Source: DHVE2 group archaeon
GTDB lineage: Archaea > Thermoplasmatota > Thermoplasmata > Thermoplasmatales > Aciduliprofundaceae
DNA: 35,317 bases
Direction: 5' to 3'
Assembly (NCBI GenBank): GCA_027023265.1
Contig: JALVVV010000037.1
Coordinates: 1-35,317, forward strand
Shown here piece by piece: positions 17,201-24,843 of the stretch. The translations under genes were made by a program, and so were the position numbers. A model generated the notes under the pieces. It ran no database searches. It was not told where the DNA came from and worked only from the letters and a program-made list of their open reading frames with translations. Numbering within the stretch: the stretch's first letter is position 1; each line of letters begins with the position of its first letter.

Positions 17201-17930
17201 CAGGAGTTCCATCATCAAAGGTTGAAGAATCTCCGAAAACAATTACCCTGCCAGAGCCGTAATATGCGTAGGCCATCACCGCGTAATTTACACCCCCAAT
17301 GTTCTGGTAAGCTACAGCCTTCGCATTGCCACTCACACTCATTGTGGCCCCTTCCCACATTCCAAAAGCGCTTACCCCATCTGTTAAAACAGGCACATTT
17401 TCAATATCAGTTATCTTGTGTCCGCTCTTTCCAGATTCTGTGGAAAGAAGAGTTATACCAAATACAGAATCAAAATTCAAATTATTATTCCATATTTTCC
17501 ACGAGGAATACCCGTTATGATTCCTGTCCGAGCCGGGATGGTCCGCAATATAAATCAAACTGCCTCCGTTGCTCACAAAATTCAAAATTACACTTCTTTC
17601 AGAACTGGTGAACTTGTCCTGAGGCTCAGGGATTATAAGGACCTTGCAACCCTGAAGTTCCTGAGAAGTTATGGTGCCGTGACCCGTGCCTATCTCCCCC
17701 ACGGAAAAACCCGCGTTTTTAAGCGCCTGCGCAAAAGAAGAATACGCACCATCTATGCGCCAGTCCGCATTACCCGCATCCTCATCTTTTGTAAAGTCAA
17801 ACAGCACCTTTGCCTGTGACCTCTGAGAGAACTGCACATCATGTGAAAAAAATCCCATGTAAACTCCAGAAGATACCATCACACCCATCAAGAGCACAAC
17901 TGCCCACTTAGTACCCACCCATGATAACAT
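14211..17930 (-). CDS. Giant exported mosaic protein: GATase-like, Fn3, Kelch
   Basis: A 1239-residue secreted protein; function unknown. After an N-terminal hydrophobic anchor (residues about 8-26) comes a glutamine-amidotransferase-like domain (about 38-285; KVLIIPEPQDKFTSSE, GSLIYIADHPGSD). Next is the first half of a fibronectin III domain (PGAPQNLAAVSGNGYVKLTW), then about six Kelch-type repeats (about 312-630), then the rest of the Fn3 domain. A second GATase-like domain starting ILFVDDDGG (about 705-905), a complete Fn3 domain and a third copy (ILFVDDDDGS, about 1020-1239) follow. The ATG at 17930 has GAAGGTG upstream; a GTG at 17939 is the alternative. Surface binding or carbohydrate processing is plausible but unproven. 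Confidence 0.8.
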   Translation of the reverse strand: MLSWVGTKWAVVLLMGVMVSSGVYMGFFSHDVQFSQRSQAKVLFDFTKDEDAGNADWRIDGAYSSFAQALKNAGFSVGEIGTGHGTITSQELQGCKVLIIPEPQDKFTSSERSVILNFVSNGGSLIYIADHPGSDRNHNGYSSWKIWNNNLNFDSVFGITLLSTESGKSGHKITDIENVPVLTDGVSAFGMWEGATMSVSGNAKAVAYQNIGGVNYAVMAYAYYGSGRVIVFGDSSTFDDGTPDSANHHDNVYDGWSKYNDATLGIDMVRWASQGVNNSHSNVPGAPQNLAAVSGNGYVKLTWNSPATGNATWHYATSTSFDGGYGEAMAWDGHYIYILRQKDSDSSPMFYRYDPQTGTWTDLSSGLPNVPFENGVAMAYDYHGHIYVLTGGSYRSNGDRVYFYMYSISSNTWSRLADAPHVEGPGDAIVYSGYDHMIYAFLGRAHYIGSYNPGSYSIFARYNPSTDTWEKLSFPSWWPDEGTDDGASLAWTGGRYIYGLEGEFYENSPLRGFARYDIVTNKWVKMQDIPDPEGVGDGGSLLWLGHYYPSLSNVIFALGGNGCNETPGYYFFEYNIPTNTWIHLHDLPYPVGDFVGNRLGYADGKIFYWQGTPNTWNGGGKRIYYYPVPASSNGNVSVYRIYRGTSSGGETYLAEVNGSSLSYTDRSVTNGVTYYYYVTAVNSAGESDKSNEVSATPHKNTVQKLILFVDDDGGKSYSNYVQEAISDSGYSFDTWDVNAKGYPTFADFQNYRVVVWTTGSMWRDVLNSEEQSALEKYLNDGGKLYISSQDLLWDLNDGNDGNINNNFVSNYLGVSGVRNDQDYKNIYGVSNDPITSSFSSISLKFPFTNYADEITPGHARGIFTDANGNYVASRYDSGTFRTVFTAFPFEAVELEDSDTGAELMKSIITWLLNGSTSGNNVSVPGAPLDLRATGGNGEVHLEWNPPDENGGSVITEYRIYRGTSSGGETYLAEVNGSSLSYTDRSVTNGVTYYYYVTAVNSAGESENSNEVNATPSATMGLLSNKILFVDDDDGSIYSEYVEDALNNSYIKSRFEVYEWDVYQIGRTPTYKELEEYGIVVWSTGYAYKDTLTDDDQDNLMKYLDAGGRLYLTSQDFLWEVSDGYDGSVYNQFVNDYLGVTGVTNDVGYNKVYGVSGDPITGNLAPVPLQYPFHNYDDRIQIASGAHAIFKDSKGYAVGDRYSSENFRVVFTAFSFEAIDKYDSENGIMVMNHIISWLAS
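14914..15063. repeat. 150-bp exact repeat, copy A
   Basis: Identical by reading to 15868-16017. It encodes the C-terminal half of the second Fn3 domain (YRIYRGTSSGGETYLAEVNG and onward, about residues 956-1006). The offset is 954 bp, a multiple of three, so both copies are in the same frame. Confidence 0.95.
15868..16017. repeat. 150-bp exact repeat, copy B
   Basis: Same 150 bases as 14914-15063, encoding the second half of the first, Kelch-interrupted Fn3 domain (about residues 638-688). Identity ends sharply on both sides while the neighbouring domains have diverged, which suggests recent gene conversion or a recent duplication. Confidence 0.95.
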
Positions 17931-17961
17931 TTGTAGCACCTTCTCTCAAGCCATTAATTTG

Positions 17962-17984
17962 AAGTATATAAAATATACGCACAA
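17962..17984 (-). promoter_or_regulatory. Promoter of the exported mosaic gene
   Basis: The minus strand reads TGTGCGTATATTTTATATAC, a BRE/TATA-like element 35-50 bases before the ATG at 17930. Its core TGTGCGTATAT is shared with the pstS promoter region. Confidence 0.5.
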
Positions 17985-17993
17985 ATTACCCAT

Positions 17994-18527
17994 TTACGAG
18001 AGCCATACCGAAACCAACGTACTTTTAGCGCCCTCGCTCATCCGGGATAAGTATTCTCTTTTCACACTCTCCCCGTAGTATTTTGCGGTTTCTAAAATAA
18101 ACTGGTCAAAAAAGAAATCGAGCTTTGTGGGGGATTCATATATCAACCTTACATACTTGGCATCAGCATCACGCTCGATAACCCTAATCCGCTTTTTATC
18201 CCGTATCAATGCTATTGACCCGTGAATCTCCTCTATGTTAGAAAGGAGAGAAAAAGCATCAGGATAATGCTCAATAATTCCTCTGAACATATCCACAATT
18301 ATCTTAAAAATATCTCTGGCAAGCTCTCTCTCAAAATTTTCCCGGGAGGTTATTCCAGAGACTTTCATCGCTGCATTTATCAACTTTAAAAAAGATTCGT
18401 CATCGTATTGCTTCTGATTCAAGAATTTTAACTCAAAACCATATTCCCTTCTCAGACTCTCCACACCAGAAGTGCCTTTCTTTTTCCTGACAGACTCTAC
18501 AACCATGTTGAACAAGAGACCTAACAT
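17994..18527 (-). CDS. H-NOX-like (heme NO/O2-binding) protein
   Basis: A 177-residue protein whose layout matches H-NOX domains when compared from memory with the Thermoanaerobacter (Caldanaerobacter) sensor: N-terminal MLGLLFNMVVESVRKKKG, a helical middle (DDESFLKLINAAMKVSGITS), LLSNIEEIHGSIALIRDK placing a histidine at residue 102, the known position of the proximal heme ligand, and LIYESPTKLDFFFDQFILE in place of the YxSxR segment. The tyrosine and serine are kept (130, 132), but the arginine is Thr134, so heme binding may be altered or lost. It stands alone with no fused signalling domain. A TATA-like GTTAAATACTC at 18546-18556 suggests a leaderless start. It might sense NO or O2 for the nearby redox genes (inference). 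Confidence 0.6.
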   Translation of the reverse strand: MLGLLFNMVVESVRKKKGTSGVESLRREYGFELKFLNQKQYDDESFLKLINAAMKVSGITSRENFERELARDIFKIIVDMFRGIIEHYPDAFSLLSNIEEIHGSIALIRDKKRIRVIERDADAKYVRLIYESPTKLDFFFDQFILETAKYYGESVKREYLSRMSEGAKSTLVSVWLS

Positions 18528-18626
18528 AAAAATAAAAGGAGCTTGGAGTATTTAACGGTTGGGATTTGCATTACCATGCAAATTGCAAGAACATCCAAAA
18601 AATAAATTTACGAAAATTGAAAAGAA

Positions 18627-20489
18627 TCAGTAGAAAGAGAATGGAGAGATGTAATCCCCGTGCTTTTTCCGGGCATCCTGAAGTCGCTTTTCCTCAGCGT
18701 CCAATTCTCTGAAAACTTCTTCAGGCACACCAACCATGTCCTCGTATATCTTTCTTATTCTACCTATCTTGCTCAAAAGCTCCGGAACTCGTATGGTAAA
18801 CTGTTTCTCGTAATCCTCCCTTCTATATTCTCTGTTAAATACCTCCCTGAACAAGCGTGCAAGGTCTTCGTACTTTGGAAGATACCCTATTGGGGTCTCT
18901 ATAGCATCTACATCTCCGTGAACTCTCAAATCCATCCACTTGAGCCATATCTTCTTGTCCAGCTTGGAATTTAGCCAGTTACCATCCTTGTCCCTGAGGA
19001 AATAATTCACCGCAAAAATCTTCGGGTGACTACTGAGCTTCTTTCCAAATTTGAGATAATTATCAAGGTAATCCCCAATATGCACCGAAAGAAAATCCAG
19101 TATTGACATCACGTTGTACTTTCTCACACCCTCCTTGCCGAGAGTGGCTGCCGTTGTTTCGGATTCTATGGACGCACCTTTCATCACAACGCCGTGCTCC
19201 CAGTTAAACGCCTCGCAAACAGGAGGCCAGGTATCAGAGTCGCGCCCACCATAAATTATGCCTGCAAGTTTCACACCATTCTTGGCGTCAAGGGCTTCGG
19301 CGTCCAGATTTGGAAAATACTTTAATCTCGCAGTGAACCTTGCATTCTTATGACTCGGAGGAATCTCATTTCCGTTCTCGTCCTTCTTTCCACACCACCA
19401 CTTCCCGCTGTGGTTCTCTCCCTCGCAAGGAATTTCCTCACCCATATCGTTCCAGTATGGTTTGCCCTCGTTGACCAGCACATTGGAGAAAATTATCTCG
19501 TAAGGGGAGTGTAAAACCTCCCATATGTAAGGGTCATCCTTCTTGTTAACACCCTGAATTATACCAAAAATACCGTACTCGACGTTAACAGCCCTTGCCT
19601 CACCATCAATATCCCTTATGAATGAAAGGTCGTCTCCAACCAACCTCTCACCAACAACCATACATGTTGAAGTTTTTCCGCACATGGAGGGAAAAGCACC
19701 CGTGAAATAAGAGACCCTGCCACCGGGACCGTTCACGCCCATCAAAAACATGTGCTCGCTCAACCAGCCTTCTTTGAGAGCCTTATTTATCGTCAACCTG
19801 AAAGCCGGTTTTTTAAGGCCGATGGTATTTCCAGCGTACTGCGTGTTAACCGCAAAGGCTATGTTGTCTTCCAAATCAATCATAACGCGCCTTTTATCTA
19901 AATTCTTACTCGTCCTCCTCCCGTCCAGTTCACCCTCAGCATGCACGAACTTAAGGAACTCCATGTCTGGATTTTTGACAAACTCGTCGTAAGCCTTGCG
20001 ATAAAGCATTAATTCGCTGTGGGCAACGTAAGGAGAATCGGTTATCTGAACAGCAGGAATCATGAATGGAGAATCTTTTGGCCCGAGAGAGAAGAACAGA
20101 ATGTACATCTCCTTTCCTTCCATAATATCAAGCAGGATATCGTGTATTTCTCGCAATCCCTTCTCCCTGTCCATGGTTTTTATGTACGGTAACTTTTTTC
20201 CGCCTTCTGTTAAAACATAAGTGTGCTCCTTGTCCCTGGCCTGGTCATAGTAATTATCAAAGTGCACCGTGTGGCCCGGCATGGTAAGAAGCTTTTCTTC
20301 CCGCTCAATTATTGCCTTGTTCCTCACGTAAAGCTCGTCTTCTTCAGAATCGGTAACAACGAAAACCGATGATGGAGAGCAAACTGCGATGTACTTCTCC
20401 AAAAAACACATCAGCTCCTCGTTTTTCAATTTTTCCAATTTCTTGAATTGCTCATCTGATAATTTTTCCCGTAAGAATCTCATTGGCAT
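18627..20489 (-). CDS. pckG: Phosphoenolpyruvate carboxykinase (GTP)
   Basis: A 620-residue cytosolic enzyme interconverting oxaloacetate plus GTP with PEP plus CO2 and GDP, central to gluconeogenesis. The GTP-type active-site loop is FTGAFPSMCGKTSTCMVVGE, with the reactive Cys270 and P-loop Lys272. Other conserved parts are the substrate-binding AHSELMLYR, GERLVGDDLSFIRD (metal and nucleotide site) and ENHSGKWWCGKKDENG. The ATG at 20489 follows GGTGAG; an in-frame GTG at 20498 is the alternative. It diverges from carS across about 150 AT-rich bases. Confidence 0.95.
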   Translation of the reverse strand: MPMRFLREKLSDEQFKKLEKLKNEELMCFLEKYIAVCSPSSVFVVTDSEEDELYVRNKAIIEREEKLLTMPGHTVHFDNYYDQARDKEHTYVLTEGGKKLPYIKTMDREKGLREIHDILLDIMEGKEMYILFFSLGPKDSPFMIPAVQITDSPYVAHSELMLYRKAYDEFVKNPDMEFLKFVHAEGELDGRRTSKNLDKRRVMIDLEDNIAFAVNTQYAGNTIGLKKPAFRLTINKALKEGWLSEHMFLMGVNGPGGRVSYFTGAFPSMCGKTSTCMVVGERLVGDDLSFIRDIDGEARAVNVEYGIFGIIQGVNKKDDPYIWEVLHSPYEIIFSNVLVNEGKPYWNDMGEEIPCEGENHSGKWWCGKKDENGNEIPPSHKNARFTARLKYFPNLDAEALDAKNGVKLAGIIYGGRDSDTWPPVCEAFNWEHGVVMKGASIESETTAATLGKEGVRKYNVMSILDFLSVHIGDYLDNYLKFGKKLSSHPKIFAVNYFLRDKDGNWLNSKLDKKIWLKWMDLRVHGDVDAIETPIGYLPKYEDLARLFREVFNREYRREDYEKQFTIRVPELLSKIGRIRKIYEDMVGVPEEVFRELDAEEKRLQDARKKHGDYISPFSFY

Positions 20490-20647
20490 ATTTCTCACCG
20501 ATTGGGGTAAATCACACTATTGAGTAAAAATCTTTTGATTTATGGAGTTATATTACATTTGTTTAAAGAAAATACAAAATAAAATAAATTCTTCCAGATT
20601 GTCACTAAAGTTAAAGCCACTAAAAATAAACAATTAATAAATAAAAA

Positions 20648-21256
20648 ATGGTAATGCAAAACATTATCTTGAAAAAAGGCAATACGGTTGAGATGAGTGG
20701 TGTTGTTGAGGAGATAGTGGCTACACTCTGGCTAATGCTTCCCATTTACCTGCCCAATCCCGGCGCTGTAATATTTGGAGGTGGCACACCCATAGATTTT
20801 GGAAAAAATTTCTTTGATGGCAAGAGAATACTGGGAAAAAGCAAGACGTGGAGAGGGTTCATAGGAGGCTCACTCTTCGGAGTTGTCATTGGACTCGTTC
20901 AAAATTACCTTGCTTACTTTCTCCCAAGCACATGGTTTCCGTTTTTCTCCAAAGATTGGATTTATGCTCTACTTCTCCTAATAACCATGTCATTTTCATC
21001 AATGCTTGGGGATTCCACAGGGTCGTTTATAAAAAGGAGACTCGGAATTAACAGCGGAGGACGTGCGTTCCTGTTAGATCAGCTCATGTTCGTGATTATC
21101 TCATGGCTATTCCTTTTCTTGTTCTTCCCAGCCTGGTTCCTGGAGCGTTTCTGGAAAATTGTCCCCGTACTAACCGTATTCGTCCTAACTCCATTAATAC
21201 ATAGGGGTGTAAACATAGCGGCTTACAAGCTGGGATACAAAGATGTTCCGTGGTGA
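20648..21256 (+). CDS. carS: CDP-archaeol synthase
   Basis: A membrane enzyme joining CTP to unsaturated archaetidic acid in archaeal lipid synthesis. Conserved segments include LPIYLPNPGAVIFGGGTPID, GKRILGKSKTWRGFIGG, and GDSTGSFIKRRLGINSGGRA followed by FLLDQLMFVI. The last usually reads DQLDF; here the aspartate position is methionine. About five hydrophobic segments are seen. The start is uncertain: ATG at 20648 (202 residues) or ATG at 20693 (187 residues), the latter closer to the usual family start. Neither has a clear ribosome site at normal spacing. Confidence 0.88.
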   Translation: MVMQNIILKKGNTVEMSGVVEEIVATLWLMLPIYLPNPGAVIFGGGTPIDFGKNFFDGKRILGKSKTWRGFIGGSLFGVVIGLVQNYLAYFLPSTWFPFFSKDWIYALLLLITMSFSSMLGDSTGSFIKRRLGINSGGRAFLLDQLMFVIISWLFLFLFFPAWFLERFWKIVPVLTVFVLTPLIHRGVNIAAYKLGYKDVPW

Positions 21257-21349
21257 AATTTTTGCAACTTTAACCGTATTAAATTCTTGTTTATTATTGT
21301 ACCAAAAATCTTAAATGCCCGTATTTAAATACCATCTACGGTGATTGAA

Positions 21350-23938
21350 ATGAGAACATGGATAATAATTGTCGCCATGATAGTTGTGCTTGGTAGTTTT
21401 GCATCCTCCGTGCACGGGGCAAACACAAAGGCAGGAGTCACACTTACCATAGATAAAAGCATTTACGTGGTGGGAGAAAGGATTAATGCAAAAATCTACG
21501 GAGATGCAAACACATACTACCGCATCTTAGTTGATGGGGTGGATATAGACAAGCCCATAATAACTAACGACACAGGATATGCGGAGATAAATATAACGGT
21601 AAATGGAAACAATAATTACGGAAACCGCCTGGGTCCGGGAACACACGTAATTGAGCTTGAAAAGGGGAACACCGTTGTTGCACAAAAAGAAGTTATAGTT
21701 AGAGCAGGACTTGAACTGGAAAAAAGTGAATACACGGGCACATACACATATTTAGGAGGGGAGACACTCTGGGTGCATCTCAGCGGTGAAAACAATAAAA
21801 CATATTACGTGAACATAACAAACAGCACTGGCAAGTTAATTTATCCTCCCGAAGGGCACATGAACGTAAAAACGGACAATAACGGAGTAGCCGTGTTTAA
21901 CATAACCCTGAACATAGGTGATGGGAGCTACTATCTGAACCTCTACAACGGCTCAAAGCACATTCAAAGCGTGCATTTCAGTGTACAGAGCATAGCGATA
22001 TCCGCAGACATAGATAAAGGGGAGTACGGGGTTTACCTGTTATCTGAAAATATTAAAGCATATGTATCAATATACTGGATGAAATCACACACATTGCTGA
22101 AAGATGCAAGTTACAAGTGGTGGATAGTGGATGCATATAACCAATCTGCGTCCTTTGGTCCGTATGCTGGAAAAGGCACAGAATTTACAACTGAAAAACT
22201 AAATTTTTACACCATGGGAAATAACCCGGATGTGCACATAGAGCCAAACAACGAGTACTACCTGAAAATAGTGTACGAAAACGACAACAGCACTGGCAAG
22301 CACTATGCAGAAAAGGACATATACTTTTACACGGGAGTTCTTTCTGCTCATATGGCCATAAACAAGATAGATGGCTCAATCTCACCTGGCAAAAGAGTTG
22401 TTTTGAGCATAAACACCTACGCCCACGATTCAAACGATGGAATATACTCCCCCCTCGGCCATGTGCATGTGGATTACGTTAACATAACCATAACAAAGCA
22501 CTGGCAGGTTATATGGTACAAGAATTACACCAGTTGCGGATATACCGACGATAGCGGAAAATCACAGTTGCTGTGGAACGTTCCAAATGTAGAAATAGGT
22601 TCGTACATATCAATAAAAAGCAAGGTTTCTACGAACCACGAGAATTATACTTTAGTACTGTCCACCGAAAATGGGAAACCCCTAATGGTAGAACCCGCAC
22701 TGAAGCTCCAGATAAGCACGGACAGGGACTTTTACCTTGCTGGAGACACTATTAATGTTATGCTTCACCCCGTATACCCCAGCGGCGTTAGCGTCCTGAG
22801 CTACGATGTCAAAATCACATCCCCGTCCGGAAAGGTCATGGATTACAAGCACATAAAAGGTAATGAAATAAGTTACGGGTTACCGAATAACTACTCTGGA
22901 AACATAGACATAAGCGTCAGCGCACATTTCTCCACTGGCAAGACCATAAGCACTTCAAAGATAGTAAAAGTATATTATGGTTACATATACCTGAGCTCTT
23001 CCCAGGATTACTTCTTCAAGCCGGGAGATGTCATTACCATATACTCTGAATTCAGAAGCAACGTCATGCATCCTAATTCCCTCACATACAAAGTAATAGG
23101 AGACCACGGATTGATTATGAGAATGAACGCCTCACTAAGCAGTTTCCAGTTCACCGTACCAAACGATGGTTCCACGTCGTACACCATAATTGCAGAGGCA
23201 ATTGACGGTAGCTACTACGCAGAAAACTCCATAACCATAAGCAAATTTGAAGGGTATTTCCTGAACACGCACATACTCACCAACTCAAAATACCAGAGCA
23301 AGGTTTACGAGCCCGGGCAATCTATAAAAATAGCATACAATATCACAAAGTACGGGAATTTTGTGCCTCACGTGATAGTACTCCACTGGGAGATAATGAA
23401 CACAAACTATCACTGGGAGAAGGTCATAAACGAAAATGAGTTCAGCGGAGTTATCTCTTTGAGCATACCAAAGGACTTAAAGGGCGGCTATCTCCTGCAC
23501 GTATGGGTCTCCGACGGGGACGACCACTGGAGCACGGACAACGTTCTCACAATTAACGTTGAGAAAGGCTCATGGGCCATGCAGGATGTTAGCGGAATGC
23601 CAATGCTTTCGCTCATTAACCTGATACTTGTGCTCGTTGCAATAGCCATAGGAATTGTCGCACTAATACTTTTAGTAAAGGGCAAAAAAGGAGGGAAAGG
23701 TGGAGAAACAGAGGAAAAAGAAGAGGATAAAAAAGAGAAGGGGGAAAAGAAGCACGGAGAAAAGCTTGCCGCACCCATGAAAAATCCATTCAAGAAAAAG
23801 AAGAAGGGTGCACCAAAGCCATATTCTCCTGACGGAAACATTGAAGAAAGAAAAACTGAAGATATAAAAACAACAGAAAAAAATAAGCCACATGTAGAAG
23901 AAACAAAATTTGACGACGAGGACAGCCTGGAGCTGTAA
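21350..23938 (+). CDS. Membrane-anchored surface protein with charged tail
   Basis: An 862-residue protein with a cleavable-looking signal (MRTWIIIVAMIVVLGSFASS then VHG), a long beta-rich outer part, one transmembrane helix near the C-terminus (LINLILVLVAIAIGIVALIL) and a cytoplasmic tail of about 90 residues first lysine/glutamate-rich and ending in the acidic FDDEDSLEL. The outer part seems to repeat a domain of about 100 residues, each opening with a D-K/R-x-x-Y/F phrase (LTIDKSIYVVGERINAKIYG, LEKSEYTGTYTYLGGETLWV, ISTDRDFYLAGDTINVMLHP), like macroglobulin MG2-type domains. Many N-x-S/T glycosylation sites occur. The ATG at 21350 follows GGTGATT. Function is unknown; a cell-surface or adhesion role is likely. 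Confidence 0.65.
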   Translation: MRTWIIIVAMIVVLGSFASSVHGANTKAGVTLTIDKSIYVVGERINAKIYGDANTYYRILVDGVDIDKPIITNDTGYAEINITVNGNNNYGNRLGPGTHVIELEKGNTVVAQKEVIVRAGLELEKSEYTGTYTYLGGETLWVHLSGENNKTYYVNITNSTGKLIYPPEGHMNVKTDNNGVAVFNITLNIGDGSYYLNLYNGSKHIQSVHFSVQSIAISADIDKGEYGVYLLSENIKAYVSIYWMKSHTLLKDASYKWWIVDAYNQSASFGPYAGKGTEFTTEKLNFYTMGNNPDVHIEPNNEYYLKIVYENDNSTGKHYAEKDIYFYTGVLSAHMAINKIDGSISPGKRVVLSINTYAHDSNDGIYSPLGHVHVDYVNITITKHWQVIWYKNYTSCGYTDDSGKSQLLWNVPNVEIGSYISIKSKVSTNHENYTLVLSTENGKPLMVEPALKLQISTDRDFYLAGDTINVMLHPVYPSGVSVLSYDVKITSPSGKVMDYKHIKGNEISYGLPNNYSGNIDISVSAHFSTGKTISTSKIVKVYYGYIYLSSSQDYFFKPGDVITIYSEFRSNVMHPNSLTYKVIGDHGLIMRMNASLSSFQFTVPNDGSTSYTIIAEAIDGSYYAENSITISKFEGYFLNTHILTNSKYQSKVYEPGQSIKIAYNITKYGNFVPHVIVLHWEIMNTNYHWEKVINENEFSGVISLSIPKDLKGGYLLHVWVSDGDDHWSTDNVLTINVEKGSWAMQDVSGMPMLSLINLILVLVAIAIGIVALILLVKGKKGGKGGETEEKEEDKKEKGEKKHGEKLAAPMKNPFKKKKKGAPKPYSPDGNIEERKTEDIKTTEKNKPHVEETKFDDEDSLEL

Positions 23939-23945
23939 GCACAAG

Positions 23946-23956
23946 AATTATATACC
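23946..23956 (+). promoter_or_regulatory. TATA box of the CBS-glyS operon
   Basis: AATTATATACC lies about 38 bases before the ATG at 23989, giving a short leader that contains the AGGTG ribosome site. A T-rich run (23957-23968) just after it may end the upstream transcript. Confidence 0.5.
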
Positions 23957-23988
23957 TTTTCTTTTTTTCGTTAACAGGTGTGATTTAT

Positions 23989-24843
23989 ATGGAAACAGTT
24001 AGCGACATAATGTCTCCCAATCCCATTACCATTGTTACACCGGCCACGCGGAGGGACGTGCTAATAAAACTCGTGAAGAACAACATAACGGGAATGCCAG
24101 TGGTGGATAAAGAAGGTAAGCTCATAGGCATGGTTTCCCGCAGAGACATTTTTGAAAATCCAGACGAGGAGCAGCTCGCCATGCTTACCCGGAGAGATGT
24201 TCCAGTGGTAAAAGAGAATGACACAATAGAATACGCTGCAAGGGTTATGATGAGATACAACAGAAGGCACATAGTTGTAGTAGACGAAAACAATTACGTT
24301 GTTGGAATACTCACCCCCCAGGATTTTCTCTCAGTGGTCATAAAGAAGAGAATTAGTACTCCAGTAGAAGAGTTTGTAACAAAGCCATGCTTTCCAATGC
24401 ACAAATGCACCCCGTTACCTGTGGTATTGAAGGCAATAACCTTAACGGCAATTCCTGCATATCCCGTGGTTAATGATGATGGAACCCTGATGGGTATCGT
24501 AACGGAAAGAGACCTATTCGACAAGGCATCCGTGGACAAAAAAGTAGCCATGTCTGAACTGGGTTTGGGAGATGACGAAGACGCTTGGAACTGGGAAGGG
24601 ATACGCAACGTCATGAAGCTGTTTTACATGGTGGAGAAAGTTGAACTCCCAAAGATTCCGGTGGAAGAGGTTATGATTAAAAATCCAACAACGGTGTTCT
24701 CAAAAACACCTGTTTGGGAGGCAGCCAAAATAATGAAAAGAAACAATTTCTCACAGTTACCCGTTAGGGACCTGCACGACAATCTAAAAGCCATGATATA
24801 CGACATGGATGTTGTTGCATCTCTGGCAGGTGTGGAGGAATGA
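23989..24843 (+). CDS. Four-CBS-domain protein
   Basis: A 284-residue soluble protein built from two CBS pairs. Domain starts are visible at VSDIMSPNPITIVTP (about 3), RRDVPVVKENDTIEYAARVM (about 66), VEEFVTKPCFPMHKCTPLPV (about 126) and VEEVMIKNPTTVFSKTPVWE (about 225), each with the G-x-V/I-T/S-x-x-D end (GMVSRRDIF, GILTPQDFL, GIVTERDLF). CBS pairs bind adenosine nucleotides and act as energy or ligand sensors. The start ATG follows AGGTG. The stop overlaps the glycyl-tRNA synthetase start (ATGA), so the two are co-translated; a link to translation is only inferred. Confidence 0.9.
   Translation: METVSDIMSPNPITIVTPATRRDVLIKLVKNNITGMPVVDKEGKLIGMVSRRDIFENPDEEQLAMLTRRDVPVVKENDTIEYAARVMMRYNRRHIVVVDENNYVVGILTPQDFLSVVIKKRISTPVEEFVTKPCFPMHKCTPLPVVLKAITLTAIPAYPVVNDDGTLMGIVTERDLFDKASVDKKVAMSELGLGDDEDAWNWEGIRNVMKLFYMVEKVELPKIPVEEVMIKNPTTVFSKTPVWEAAKIMKRNNFSQLPVRDLHDNLKAMIYDMDVVASLAGVEE

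Noticed and set aside
22185-22433. Cysteine-rich frame opposite the surface protein
   Set aside because: It lies wholly inside a well-supported gene on the other strand, with no ribosome site or TATA box; the cysteines come from reverse reading.
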